From positions 92,366 to 156,365 of the forward strand of contig JAPUDW010000327.1 in NCBI GenBank assembly GCA_027492915.1: a DNA stretch of 64,000 bases. The letters are read 5' to 3'. Position 1 is the stretch's first letter, and the number at the start of each line of letters is the position of its first letter. This document shows, in pieces, positions 8,678 through 17,243 of the stretch. This DNA is from Bacteroidota bacterium. Its GTDB lineage: Bacteria > Chloroflexota > Anaerolineae > Aggregatilineales > Phototrophicaceae. The notes under the pieces are model-generated. The model was not told the origin of the DNA. It worked only from the letters and a program-made list of their open reading frames with translations, and made no database searches. A program made the position numbers and the translations under genes.

Positions 8678-9334
8678 TTGAAATCATCATTGCTGCGCCA
8701 AGCAGGAGCAGAACTCGTTGGTACTTACGCTTTGGTCACGGCGGGCTGCGGGGCAATCATGGTCAATGCTCAAACGGGCGAATTAGGACATGTAGGTGTA
8801 TCGCTGACCTTTGGATTGATAATTCTGGTTATGATCGCCGCTGTCGGGCATATCTCTGGCGCTCACTTCAATCCTGCCGTAACCATAGCCTTTGCCATAA
8901 CTCGCCATTTTCCTTGGCGCAATGTTTTTATCTATGTCACGGCTCAAATAGTGGGTGCTGTTTTAGGCGCAATGACTCTACGCTTTTTGATTGGTGATGT
9001 TGCTGGACTTGGTGTAACCCTTCCATCCGCTTCAATTGGGCAGTCCTTTGGGATGGAAAGCCTGCTCTCGGCGGTGCTCATGTTCGTAATTATCTCAGTT
9101 GCGACGGATACAAAGGCAGTCGGCGCACCCGCAGCCCTTGCCATTGGATTTACAGTTGCATTGGATGCCTTATGGGGTGGGCCGATCACTGGCGCTTCAA
9201 TGAACCCGGCTCGTTCGTTTGGTCCTGCTCTGATTGCTGGCATTTGGTCTAATCAGTGGGTTTATTGGATAGCTCCTGTTGTTGGAGCCGGTATCGGAGC
9301 AATTCTCTATCAATTGCTCCGAGAACCAACCTGA
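8678..9334 (+). CDS. MIP-family aquaglyceroporin (AqpS-like arsenic channel)
   Basis: A 218-residue channel with six membrane helices and both pore motifs: HFNPAVT (NPA 65-67) and MNPARS (NPA 176-178, with the selectivity-filter Arg179). The start is TTG 8678, directly after the previous TAA and preceded by AAGGA. Aquaglyceroporins in ars operons (AqpS type) let arsenite or methylarsenicals leave down their gradient and can replace ArsB/Acr3. No ArsB or Acr3 gene is seen here, which supports that role. The five plus-strand genes from 6297 appear to be one operon. An imperfect CCAAC/GTTGG hairpin follows at about 9346. Confidence 0.85.
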   Translation: MKSSLLRQAGAELVGTYALVTAGCGAIMVNAQTGELGHVGVSLTFGLIILVMIAAVGHISGAHFNPAVTIAFAITRHFPWRNVFIYVTAQIVGAVLGAMTLRFLIGDVAGLGVTLPSASIGQSFGMESLLSAVLMFVIISVATDTKAVGAPAALAIGFTVALDALWGGPITGASMNPARSFGPALIAGIWSNQWVYWIAPVVGAGIGAILYQLLREPT

Positions 9335-9380
9335 AATTCCTTGTATCCGACCAACAAGTTGGACATTCTATTTTAGAGAC

Positions 9381-9905
9381 TTAAGGAGCTGGTGTACTCT
9401 GAAGCACAGCAATTTGCGCTTGTAGAGCTGTAATCTGCGTTTGTAAATCCGCTAGGCTTATTTCTGCATCAGGAAATTGCAAATCACTTACTGGCTCAAC
9501 CGTGCTAAATTGTCCTTCGGCTGCGGAAAAAGATTCATCAACGGAAGTGTCATTGATCTTTCCAAACAGGCGAAAGGTATAGTCTCCGGGTCGCGTAGGA
9601 ATGAGTCTGGTCGAGTAATGCCCTGCATTATCAGGATCAGGTTCTAGTTTCAGTATTTTTTTGGCTGGCCCAAATGTAACCTCTGCCTGAAGCGTTTCTT
9701 CTGCTCCCGCAACGCCTTCAGTGGTTTTGGCAACGACAATATCAATTTCCAATTCATTGACTTGCCCTGTATATGCAGGTTCAATCTGCCAGCCTAATTC
9801 AATCTCGTAGTCGCCTACTTCTCGTCCCTCATGAGCGCTCACCGGAAATAACGCAAAAGCCATAAGCAGCAGACTAACCAAACCAATGCGGTGCAAAACC
9901 TTCAT
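9381..9905 (-). CDS. Secreted FixH/CopC-like beta-sandwich protein
   Basis: A 174-residue exported protein. I start it at ATG 9905, preceded by AAGGAG, giving a signal peptide (MKVLHRIGLVSLLLM...) cleaved near FPVSA. The mature chain begins HEGREVGDYEIELGW, a histidine at the new N-terminus as seen in some copper-binding envelope proteins, followed by a beta-rich domain with PGDYTFRLFG. The last 25 residues form a leucine-heptad coiled coil (LQTQITALQAQIAVLQ), suggesting oligomerisation. The family is not named with certainty. It is convergent with the aquaporin gene and divergent from the CmtR-like gene. A metal role is inferred from the neighbours and the N-terminal histidine. Confidence 0.6.
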   Translation of the reverse strand: MKVLHRIGLVSLLLMAFALFPVSAHEGREVGDYEIELGWQIEPAYTGQVNELEIDIVVAKTTEGVAGAEETLQAEVTFGPAKKILKLEPDPDNAGHYSTRLIPTRPGDYTFRLFGKINDTSVDESFSAAEGQFSTVEPVSDLQFPDAEISLADLQTQITALQAQIAVLQSTPAP

Positions 9906-9978
9906 TTGTATTCTCCTTGTTTCAGCGCGATAAAACTCTTCTAACCCTCTTGGCAAACCAAGGTAAAGGGGCTAGAAT

Positions 9979-10006
9979 ATATCATTACATGCTGATGTAA
10001 TGATAT
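9979..10006. promoter_or_regulatory. Operator of the first CmtR-like repressor
   Basis: ATATCATTACAT and ATGTAATGATAT form a perfect 12-bp inverted repeat around GCTG, 11 bp before ATG 10018. It is the expected binding site for the repressor encoded just downstream and lies between two divergent genes, so it may control both. Confidence 0.72.
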
Positions 10007-10017
10007 GTCGAGGTTTT

Positions 10018-10356
10018 ATGATCCTTCAAGCCCAAGTTAGTGCAGTAGAACTACAAGCAAAACTCTTCCGGGGATTTGGTGATCTTTCTCGCCTAACCAT
10101 TTTAGATACGCTCCGTAAGCGCCCAATGACAGTGACACAAATCGTTGAGGCAACGGGCCTCACCCAATCCAATACCTCTAATCACTTAAGCTGCTTAAAG
10201 GACTGCGGCTTAGTGGTTTCTCACCAAGATGGGCGCAAAGCAATCTATGAACTCAGTGATCCGCGTGTTGGACAACTATTAGATATAGCCGATGAATTAT
10301 TAGCAGACGTAGCAAAAGGTGTCTATGCCTGTACCCACTATGGAGAAGAGGAATAA
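10018..10356 (+). CDS. CmtR-like ArsR-family metal sensor, copy 1
   Basis: A 112-residue repressor. The recognition helix carries SNHLSCLKDCGLV, with two cysteines four residues apart, and a third cysteine near the C-terminus (VYACTHY). This three-cysteine pattern is that of the Cd(II)/Pb(II) sensor CmtR, so soft divalent ions are the likely inducer. ATG 10018 follows GAGG; the earlier in-frame ATG at 10000 lies inside the operator. The start also aligns residue for residue with the second CmtR-like protein at 22882. The P1B ATPase begins 5 bp after its stop, so the pair forms a sensor-exporter unit. Confidence 0.87.
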   Translation: MILQAQVSAVELQAKLFRGFGDLSRLTILDTLRKRPMTVTQIVEATGLTQSNTSNHLSCLKDCGLVVSHQDGRKAIYELSDPRVGQLLDIADELLADVAKGVYACTHYGEEE

Positions 10357-10361
10357 TATAA

Positions 10362-12515
10362 ATGGCACAATTGCTAACGGTACAATTGCCAGTGCAAGGT
10401 ATGGAATGTGCCCATTGTACGCAAACAGTCCAAAATGCAATCGCCCAAGTACCCGGTGTCCATTCGGTTCAAGTCTTGTTATCGAGCGAACGGGCAACTA
10501 TTACCCTTGATCCTGCTCAAACCGATATGCCTGCCATTCGCAAGGCTGTGGCCGATGCAGGCTATACCATCCCCGTTGAAACGACGAAAGAGGCACTTCC
10601 AGAAGCTAATTCCTTTACCAAACGTGTGCTTACCTTGTTTGGCATCGTGTTTGCCATTGTCTTATTCGTGGTTGTGTTTGGAGAATGGCTTGGTCTTTTT
10701 GATACCCTCACGGATCACGTACCATTTCCCATTGGTGTAGTCATTGTCATTCTGGCTGGGTTTCCCATTTTTCGGAATGTAATCCAAGCAGCACTGCGGC
10801 GGCAAATTATCTCTCATACGCTGATGACCTTGGGCGTGTTAGCGGCCCTAGCTATTGGGCAATGGGCAACCGCTGCCGTGATTGTCCTCTTTATGCGTGT
10901 CGGCGAGTATGCCGAACACTTCACGACAGAAAAAGCACGACAAGCGGTTAAAGGGCTGACCAATCTTGCTCCGCAAACTGCTCGTGTTGAACGCGAGGGA
11001 GAAAGTGTTGACCTGCCAATTGAAAAGGTCGTCATTGGAGATGTGGTAGTCGTGCGTCCCGGTGAAGTTATTCCGGTTGATGGTAAGGTAGTGAGTGGTC
11101 ACGCGACCATCAATCAAGCCACAATTACCGGTGAAGCAATACCTGTAGAGGCAGGAATTGGTGCAACTGTCTTTGCTGCAACTATTGCAACTCTTGGGAG
11201 CCTGCGCGTACAAACAACCCGCATCGGTAAAGACACCACCTTTGGCCGCGTGATTACGATGGTTGAAGAAGCCGAAGCCCATCGCGCGGATGTGCAACGC
11301 ATTGCGGATAAGGCATCTGCATACTATTTGCCAGTAGTCGCCGGTATTGCCCTCTTAACCTTCCTCATTCGCCGTGATCCACTCGCAACAGCAGCGGTCC
11401 TGGTCGTAGCCTGTTCTTGTTCCTTTGCCTTAGCAACACCGATTGCAATGTTGGCAACCATTGGTGCAGCTGCCAAACGCGGCTTACTGATTAAGGGCGG
11501 GAAGTACATTGAAATCTTGGCAAAAGCGGATGTGTTGTTACTAGACAAAACGGGGACCCTCACGCTCGGCAAACCACAGGTCACAGATGTGATTGCATTG
11601 ACCAGCTTGCCTGATACGGAGGTATTAGCCCTAGCTGCCTCTGCTGAACGCTATTCCGAGCATCCCCTCGCTGAAGCAGTCCGCCGTGCCGCAAAGGAGC
11701 GCAAGCTAACCATTGCCGAACCAGAGCGCTTTACTGCTCTTCCCGGTATAGGCATACAGGCACAAATTCAAGGTCAGATGATTGAAGTCGGAAGCCATCG
11801 CATTTTGGGGAGTGAGGCTATCCCACTTGCGGCACAGAAACTTGAAGGGCAAGGAAAAACCCTGCTCTATATCACCATTGCTGGTAAACCGGTGGGCGTG
11901 CTAGCCGCTTCAGATACCATGCGTGATGAGGTTCCTGCGGCCTTGAAAGCCGTCAAAGCACAGGGAATTAGTCACATTGAACTGTTGACCGGGGACAATG
12001 AGCGTAGCGCTTCAACACTAGCGACCCAGCTTGGCATTTCGTATCGAGCTAATCTGCTTCCGGAGCATAAAATTGCCATCGTCAAAGAGTATCAATCCCA
12101 AGGTCATACAGTAGTTATGATCGGCGATGGGGTGAATGATGCCCCTGCCCTCGCTCAAGCCAATATTGGGATCGCAATGGGCGTTGCTGGTACAGATATT
12201 GCCATTGAAGCTGCTCATGTGGCGCTGATGCGTGAAGATTGGTCACTCATTCCGGATGTGTTTGCGATAGCGAAACGCACGATGGGTGTTGTCCGGTTTA
12301 ATATCGGTTTTACCATCGTCTACAACATTATTGGGCTTATCTTGGCGGCTTTAGGTATTTTGCCCCCCATTCTGGCAGCAGCCGCCCAATCGCTTCCCGA
12401 TTTAGGCATTCTTGCAAACTCATCACGGTTGCTTCGGTATCGGGAGCAACAAGCTAAGACAAATACAGTAGCTGTAGTATCTCACGTCGATATAGATAAA
12501 ATAGCTGTCACATGA
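10362..12515 (+). CDS. P1B-type metal ATPase with Cys-Ser-Cys transport motif
   Basis: A 717-residue metal-exporting ATPase. Residues 8-70 are one HMA domain with Cys16-X2-Cys19. Motifs are the phosphorylated Asp395 (DKTGTLT), SEHPLAEA, and [10 protein letters not shown]. The actuator loop reads TGEA in place of the usual TGES. The transmembrane metal motif is CSC (residues 351-353, ACSCSFALATP) in place of CPC, losing the helix-breaking proline. The last helix has QSLPDLGILANSS, with an Asp where Zn/Cd ATPases have one. I recall CSC being described for a small P1B subgroup, but its substrate is not established to my knowledge. CmtR-type control favours Cd, Pb or a similar ion. Confidence 0.88.
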   Translation: MAQLLTVQLPVQGMECAHCTQTVQNAIAQVPGVHSVQVLLSSERATITLDPAQTDMPAIRKAVADAGYTIPVETTKEALPEANSFTKRVLTLFGIVFAIVLFVVVFGEWLGLFDTLTDHVPFPIGVVIVILAGFPIFRNVIQAALRRQIISHTLMTLGVLAALAIGQWATAAVIVLFMRVGEYAEHFTTEKARQAVKGLTNLAPQTARVEREGESVDLPIEKVVIGDVVVVRPGEVIPVDGKVVSGHATINQATITGEAIPVEAGIGATVFAATIATLGSLRVQTTRIGKDTTFGRVITMVEEAEAHRADVQRIADKASAYYLPVVAGIALLTFLIRRDPLATAAVLVVACSCSFALATPIAMLATIGAAAKRGLLIKGGKYIEILAKADVLLLDKTGTLTLGKPQVTDVIALTSLPDTEVLALAASAERYSEHPLAEAVRRAAKERKLTIAEPERFTALPGIGIQAQIQGQMIEVGSHRILGSEAIPLAAQKLEGQGKTLLYITIAGKPVGVLAASDTMRDEVPAALKAVKAQGISHIELLTGDNERSASTLATQLGISYRANLLPEHKIAIVKEYQSQGHTVVMIGDGVNDAPALAQANIGIAMGVAGTDIAIEAAHVALMREDWSLIPDVFAIAKRTMGVVRFNIGFTIVYNIIGLILAALGILPPILAAAAQSLPDLGILANSSRLLRYREQQAKTNTVAVVSHVDIDKIAVT

Positions 12516-12593
12516 GCACTATCATCTGTTGTGAAGGAATAAAAAGCAGATGAAGACAAAACCCACCTCGTTACCCAACGGAGTAGTATACCG

Positions 12594-13370
12594 ATGACAG
12601 ATAGCACGACATCTTTGACTGCCAATGCCCAACCTATACGTTCATCAAAACGGATGAGAACGTTTGTCCATGCCCTTTTATTTGTGTTGGGGTTCTCCCT
12701 CACATTTATTGTGGGTTGGGGAGGTGCATTTACCTTCATCGGACAGATGTTTACCCACTATAAGTTACTGCTTGGTCAGATCGGTGGGATTGTGATTATT
12801 GTGTTTGGCCTATTTAATCTCGGTATCGTCAAAATCGCTCCGTTGAATTATGACACTCGACCACAGCTAGATATTGCCAGTCATACCGGATTTGTACCTT
12901 CTATTCTGATGGGAGTCTTTTTTGCGGCTGGTTGGACACCCTGTATTGGAACGACGCTCGGTGCAATTTTGACATTGGGTTTTAGCCAAGAGACAGTAGG
13001 CCAAGCAATAGTCTTATCCAGCGGGTATTCGCTTGGCTTAGGAATACCGTTTCTCATTATTGGTTTGGGAATAGATCGGGCAACACATCTTGTGGGGCGG
13101 TTTCGACGACATATCCGTACACTTCAGATTGCTAGCGGTTTGCTGCTTATCATGATTGGTATTTTGCTCCTCACAAAACAAATGACAGTGATTGCCATTT
13201 GGGCGCAAAGTTACGGTCTCTATATTGATTTGCCAATGGGAGGAGGCACTACTCCCTCCTATCTCATTGCTATCCTTGGTGGCTTATTATCATTTCTTTC
13301 TCCCTGTGTGCTCCCACTTGTCCCGGCATACGTCGGGTATTTGAGCGGGCAAGCTGTGAGAGAACTATGA
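12594..13370 (+). CDS. CcdA-type thiol-electron transporter, circularly permuted, copy 1
   Basis: A 258-residue, six-helix membrane protein. Every CcdA block is present but the order is shifted. It begins with the normal second helix (FVHALLFVLGF, 24-34), then IGGIVIIVFGLFNLG, the fourth-helix AAGWTPCIG (Cys117), SLGLGIPFLIIG and SGLLLIMIGILLLT. It ends with the normal first helix, GLLSFLSPCVLPLVPAYVGY (Cys238). CcdA passes reducing equivalents from cytoplasmic thioredoxin to outside thioredoxins. With six helices a permutation keeps topology possible, and the basic N-terminus (SSKRMR) suits a cytoplasmic end. The start is ATG 12594 after GGAG. The gene lies between the ATPase and a small gene plus TlpA. 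A gap-free paralogue is at 26918. Confidence 0.85.
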   Translation: MTDSTTSLTANAQPIRSSKRMRTFVHALLFVLGFSLTFIVGWGGAFTFIGQMFTHYKLLLGQIGGIVIIVFGLFNLGIVKIAPLNYDTRPQLDIASHTGFVPSILMGVFFAAGWTPCIGTTLGAILTLGFSQETVGQAIVLSSGYSLGLGIPFLIIGLGIDRATHLVGRFRRHIRTLQIASGLLLIMIGILLLTKQMTVIAIWAQSYGLYIDLPMGGGTTPSYLIAILGGLLSFLSPCVLPLVPAYVGYLSGQAVREL

Positions 13371-13486
13371 CACCAAATTCTAGGCAAAAAAATATTCGCC
13401 GAATGAATAACCTGTTCTTTGCAAAATCCGAGGAAGGCTATTATGAAGAAATTGGGGTTAAAGAAGTGATGCAGTCAACTGTATGA
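13367..13486 (+). CDS. Small 39-codon gene coupled to ccdA and tlpA
   Basis: The ATG at 13367 overlaps the ccdA stop (ATGA), and its TGA at 13484-13486 overlaps the tlpA ATG at 13483 (again ATGA). The product begins MTPNSRQKNIRRMNN and ends EIGVKEVMQSTV: a basic N-terminal third, then an acidic middle. It has no membrane helix, no cysteine, and no domain I recognise. Four-base overlaps at both ends are hard to explain by chance and suggest either a real small protein or a coupling leader that feeds ribosomes into tlpA. The second ccdA and tlpA copies are not joined by such a gene. Confidence 0.5.
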   Translation: MTPNSRQKNIRRMNNLFFAKSEEGYYEEIGVKEVMQSTV

Positions 13487-14046
13487 ACGATCTTCAAGAA
13501 GCCCCAACCCTTGCTGAGCGGCGGCTTTCTACAGTCGGTTCTGTTATTCTCCTCACTGGTATTATTGTTGCAATCATTGTATTTGGTCTCGCTCTCGCTC
13601 GGCGCAATGAAACTCAACCAAAAGCTGGCCCTGCGCCTGATTTCACGCTCACAACATTTACTGGAGAACAACTTCGCCTCTCTGAACAGCAAGGAAAAGT
13701 TGTGGTGATTAACTTTTGGGCAAGCTGGTGCATTCCCTGCCGCACTGAGGCTCCTGCTTTACAAGCAACATGGGAGCGCTACAAAGACAAAGGCGTACTA
13801 TTCGTTGGCGTGGATTATACGGATACCGACGACAATGCACGGGCATTCATCAAAGAATTTGGGATTACCTACCCCAACGGGCCAGATATAGGAATTAAGA
13901 TTTTTACGGCGTATCGCGTGCAGGGTGTCCCAGAAACCTTTATCATAGATCAACAGGGTAATGTGACTCAATTTTTATTTGCTGGAGTGAACGAGAAACA
14001 ACTCAGCAGCGCGATAGATCCGTTACTCGTTCAAAGAGATGAATGA
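13483..14046 (+). CDS. Membrane-anchored TlpA/ResA-like thioredoxin, copy 1
   Basis: A 187-residue protein with a short cytoplasmic N-terminus, one signal-anchor helix (about 17-39) and an outside thioredoxin-like domain of the AhpC-TSA/TlpA type. The redox site is WCIPC (Cys83/Cys86) and the cis-proline loop is GVPETFII. Such proteins receive electrons from CcdA and reduce disulfides in apocytochromes or copper-site proteins. It follows the permuted CcdA, its expected partner. A close paralogue with the same length of anchor and the same sequence around the start codon is at 31635, so the two arose by duplication. Confidence 0.88.
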   Translation: MNDLQEAPTLAERRLSTVGSVILLTGIIVAIIVFGLALARRNETQPKAGPAPDFTLTTFTGEQLRLSEQQGKVVVINFWASWCIPCRTEAPALQATWERYKDKGVLFVGVDYTDTDDNARAFIKEFGITYPNGPDIGIKIFTAYRVQGVPETFIIDQQGNVTQFLFAGVNEKQLSSAIDPLLVQRDE

Positions 14047-14105
14047 TACATTCTGGTTGGTTTAAACCTAATCCCGCAACGTCGATACACCGTCAAGTAA
14101 CTTTC

Positions 14106-15293
14106 CTACTGTGCTCCTGTGAGTTTGTAGATGCCACCTTTATAATCAACGAGGTAGACTTCTCCACTTTCATCCTGACCGAAGGAAGTGATAATCCGTC
14201 CGGTTTGCATCCACAAGGTTTTTTGCCAAACGCCATCTGTCCCACGCACTCCTGCCCAGACATGCCCAGTACAGTAATCCCCATAGAAATACACACCATC
14301 TAAACTTGGTAAAGACGTGCCACGATAGACATAGCCTCCAATCACGGCACAGCCTTCCGCATGAGTATATTCAAAAGTAGGCATAGTGAGACTACTCTCA
14401 TCAACCGGAAGGGCCTGTTTGACATGCGGGTGTGCCCCTTCATACGCGCTCCAGCCATAATTTTGCCCGCCTTGTCCGGCTGGCTGAAAGTCTATTTCGT
14501 CATACCCCCACTGCCCGACATCCCCAATGTATAAATCCCCAGTTTGCTGGTCAAAACTGAAACGAAAAGGATTTCGTAGGCCGTAAGCCCACGTTTCCGG
14601 CTTGGCATTGGCTTGACCCACAAATGGATTATCAGGAGGCACAATGTAAGGAGTGCCATTCACATCAATGCGGAGAATTTTAGCAAGCAGTGTATCTTTG
14701 TTTTGTCCATTGCGGAGTGGATCATCCGGGTTGCCACCATCACCCAAACCAATATACAAATACCCATCTGGGCCAAAAGCGATCTGGCCGCCATTGTGGT
14801 CAGGAAAAGGTTGATTGACGGTCAATACCGTGAACGCGCTACTTGGGTCGGCCTTTTCAGGATCAGCGCTGGCCTTGTAGCGGGCGATGACCGTGTTGCC
14901 CTTCACATCGGTATAGTGGATGAAAAACAGACCTTTTTCCTTGTACTGTGGATGAAATGCGACCCCAAGCAATCCCTGTTCGGTGTACCCACCATTCACC
15001 ACCGTGGGTGGTATCAGTGAGCCAATATCGAGGAAGGGATCAAAGCTGACTTCGCCATCTTTCATGCTCCAAATTTTGCCACTTTGTTCCCAGACAAATA
15101 CTTTTCCTGTGCCATCGTTGGCCGAGACCAAACCAATCGGACTATCAAAGCCATCCGCAACCAGCGTCCATTGAAACAGCGCTGGATCAGGAATACCGGT
15201 TGGTCGAGGTTCAACTTCCGGTGTAGCCTCCTGAGCCAAGACAGTACCCATACAGAAAATGAGGATGAGTGTTACCATACAACGTTTGAACAT
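14106..15293 (-). CDS. Secreted PQQ-dependent sugar dehydrogenase-like propeller
   Basis: A 395-residue exported protein with a signal peptide (MFKRCMVTLILIFCMGTVLA) followed by a six-bladed propeller of the glucose/sorbosone dehydrogenase family. Family blocks include QGLLGVAFHP, the catalytic-His segment PDHNGGQIAFGPDGYLY, GDGGNPDDP, AYGLRNPFRFSFD and GDVGQWGYDE. Soluble aldose dehydrogenases of this type oxidise sugars with PQQ and calcium outside the cytoplasm. No PQQ biosynthesis genes are nearby. It stands convergent to the TlpA gene and downstream of the isomerase pair, separated from it by a short palindrome (CCCAAA-G-TTTGGG, 15308-15320). A direct link with metal resistance is not evident. 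Confidence 0.85.
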   Translation of the reverse strand: MFKRCMVTLILIFCMGTVLAQEATPEVEPRPTGIPDPALFQWTLVADGFDSPIGLVSANDGTGKVFVWEQSGKIWSMKDGEVSFDPFLDIGSLIPPTVVNGGYTEQGLLGVAFHPQYKEKGLFFIHYTDVKGNTVIARYKASADPEKADPSSAFTVLTVNQPFPDHNGGQIAFGPDGYLYIGLGDGGNPDDPLRNGQNKDTLLAKILRIDVNGTPYIVPPDNPFVGQANAKPETWAYGLRNPFRFSFDQQTGDLYIGDVGQWGYDEIDFQPAGQGGQNYGWSAYEGAHPHVKQALPVDESSLTMPTFEYTHAEGCAVIGGYVYRGTSLPSLDGVYFYGDYCTGHVWAGVRGTDGVWQKTLWMQTGRIITSFGQDESGEVYLVDYKGGIYKLTGAQ

Positions 15294-15338
15294 GGATTAC
15301 CTTCCGCCCCAAAGTTTGGGACATACTATGCTTCTTGA

Positions 15339-15845
15339 TTAAGAACCAGTTCCTTCTGTAGCAAGTTTCTGCTTAAGCATGGGAATGAGGCCGCCTGCTT
15401 CTAGAATTGCTTTTAACGAAGGGGAAAGTGGCGGAAATGCAAACGTGCCACCGGCACATAGAACAGTGCAGCTATCAACATCAACAGTGATGATTTCACC
15501 ATCTTGTATCGCCTCAACTGCGGTAGGACAAACGATAGGCAGTAGTCCCCCGTTCACTGCATTGCGAAAGTAAATACGGGCAATCGACTTTGCCACCAGT
15601 ACCTTCACACCCGCTCCGACCAGACAGGTTACCGCCTGTTCACGTGAAGAACCGCAGCCCCAATTCGTCCCAGCCACAACGATGTCACCGGAATTAACGT
15701 TCGATGCGAACCGGGGGTCAAGGTCTTCTAAGGCATGTTTCGCCATCTCAGATACGTCTTTGACGGTATAGGTATACTTGCCGGGAAAAATCACATCGGT
15801 ATTTACATTATTCCCATATTTCCAAGTGCGTCCTTGATAGATCAT
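15339..15845 (-). CDS. leuD: Aconitase-family small (swivel) subunit, LeuD-like
   Basis: A 168-residue swivel-domain protein. [13 protein letters not shown] and [13 protein letters not shown] are the diagnostic blocks of isopropylmalate isomerase and homoaconitase small subunits, the second being the substrate-binding loop. It follows its large-subunit partner by 46 bp on the same strand. Together they would interconvert 2- and 3-isopropylmalate in leucine synthesis, or act on a related acid such as homocitrate or dimethylmalate; the short stand-alone form is common to all. No other leu genes are in the window, so the precise substrate stays open. Confidence 0.82.
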   Translation of the reverse strand: MIYQGRTWKYGNNVNTDVIFPGKYTYTVKDVSEMAKHALEDLDPRFASNVNSGDIVVAGTNWGCGSSREQAVTCLVGAGVKVLVAKSIARIYFRNAVNGGLLPIVCPTAVEAIQDGEIITVDVDSCTVLCAGGTFAFPPLSPSLKAILEAGGLIPMLKQKLATEGTGS

Positions 15846-15891
15846 TCCATATCCTTTCGAGTTTTTAATTCGGGCTTCAAATGCCGATGTC

Positions 15892-17160
15892 TTACAAGTC
15901 AGATGGGTTAATAATCACACCCGCAATTGCGCTTGCTGCAACAACAGCAGGATTGGCTAGATAAATCGGCGCATCCGATGTGCCCATCCGTCCTCGGAAG
16001 TTGCGATTCCCGCTGCTAATGGTAACTTCTTTCGGGGCTGGCACACCCATATGATTGCCCATACACGGCCCACACCCCGGCGTACCAAGAATAGCCCCTG
16101 CTTCTATCAAGGTCTGTAAATATCCAAGCTGCATCGCCTCCTGCATGACTATACTGGAGGCTGGAATAACCAACAGGCGTGTACCGGGCGCAACATGTTT
16201 TCCTTTCACTACCTCGGCAGCGGCGGCAATATCTTCCAACTTTCCATTGGTACATGTTCCAATAAACGCCTGCTGGATGGCCGTTCCTGCGACCGCAGAC
16301 AGTGGTTTCACATTGTCGGGACTTTCGGGACAGGCGACCAGCGGCTCAAGCTGGGAAACATCATAATGATATTCGGCTGCATACTGAGCATTTGCATCAG
16401 GATAGATGGGTGTATAGGGTCGGCGAGCGCGACCTTCTAAGTACGTAAAGACCGCCTCATCCGGGGGAATATAAGCAGTCTTTGCGCCAAATTCCGCCAT
16501 CATGTTAGGAATAACGGCGCGACTTGAGAGACTGAGGGAGGTGATGGCCGGGCCACTAAATTCTATCGACATATAGATCCCGCCATCTGCGCCTAAATCT
16601 CCCAGAAGCCGTAGGCAAAAATCCTTCGCGGTCACTCCAATAGGCCAGTTACCGGTAAGGATAACTTTCATCGACTCGGGCACACGCAGCCACAATTCAC
16701 CAGTTGCCCATATCGCAGCCATCTCAGAACGCCCGACACCTGCGCCAAATGCGCCGAGCCAGCCGAAGTGAGGGGTATGGCTGTCTGAACCAAGCACCAG
16801 TTCTCCGGGCAAGACCACGCCTTCCTCACTGTGAACTTGATGGCAAATCCCGCGTCCGACATCGAAAAACGTGGTGACACCTTGGTCTTTCACAAATTGA
16901 CGGACTTCAAGATGATTTTGGGCATGTTGTGTCGTCGGAGCAGGTACAGCGTGATCGAGCGTAATCGCCAATCGCGCTGGATATTTCACTTTGGTGATCC
17001 CCAACTTCTTGAAAGTTCTATAAATATCTGCTGTATTGTCATGGCTCATTGCCACATCTGGCTGGGCATCTACAATCTGTCCGGCAATTACGGATGACAC
17101 TCCAGCGGCGCGTGCCAGTGCTTTTTCGGCGAACGTATATCCCTGAGCGAGTGATGACAT
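15892..17160 (-). CDS. leuC: Aconitase-family large subunit, LeuC-like
   Basis: A 422-residue [4Fe-4S] hydro-lyase. The cluster cysteines appear in [10 protein letters not shown] and in [14 protein letters not shown]; other blocks are [20 protein letters not shown] and RNFRGRMG near the C-terminus. The length and the absence of a fused swivel domain fit the LeuC2/homoaconitase type found in archaea and many deep-branching bacteria. ATG 17160 is preceded by AAAGGAG. It forms a two-gene unit with the small subunit downstream. Fe-S dehydratases are well-known targets of copper toxicity, but placing this pair among metal genes may be accidental. Confidence 0.85.
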   Translation of the reverse strand: MSSLAQGYTFAEKALARAAGVSSVIAGQIVDAQPDVAMSHDNTADIYRTFKKLGITKVKYPARLAITLDHAVPAPTTQHAQNHLEVRQFVKDQGVTTFFDVGRGICHQVHSEEGVVLPGELVLGSDSHTPHFGWLGAFGAGVGRSEMAAIWATGELWLRVPESMKVILTGNWPIGVTAKDFCLRLLGDLGADGGIYMSIEFSGPAITSLSLSSRAVIPNMMAEFGAKTAYIPPDEAVFTYLEGRARRPYTPIYPDANAQYAAEYHYDVSQLEPLVACPESPDNVKPLSAVAGTAIQQAFIGTCTNGKLEDIAAAAEVVKGKHVAPGTRLLVIPASSIVMQEAMQLGYLQTLIEAGAILGTPGCGPCMGNHMGVPAPKEVTISSGNRNFRGRMGTSDAPIYLANPAVVAASAIAGVIINPSDL

Positions 17161-17243
17161 GTAAACTCCTTTTTAATATGTATGTTTGTACTCAAAAAGC
17201 GGGCTAAACAGCGTTCTTCTCTTCTGTCGATAAGGCTCCTCCG

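Noticed and set aside
15339-17160. LeuC/LeuD-like pair as part of the metal resistance system
   Set aside because: They are ordinary Fe-S isomerase subunits with a metabolic role, and no regulatory or coupling evidence ties them to the neighbouring metal genes.
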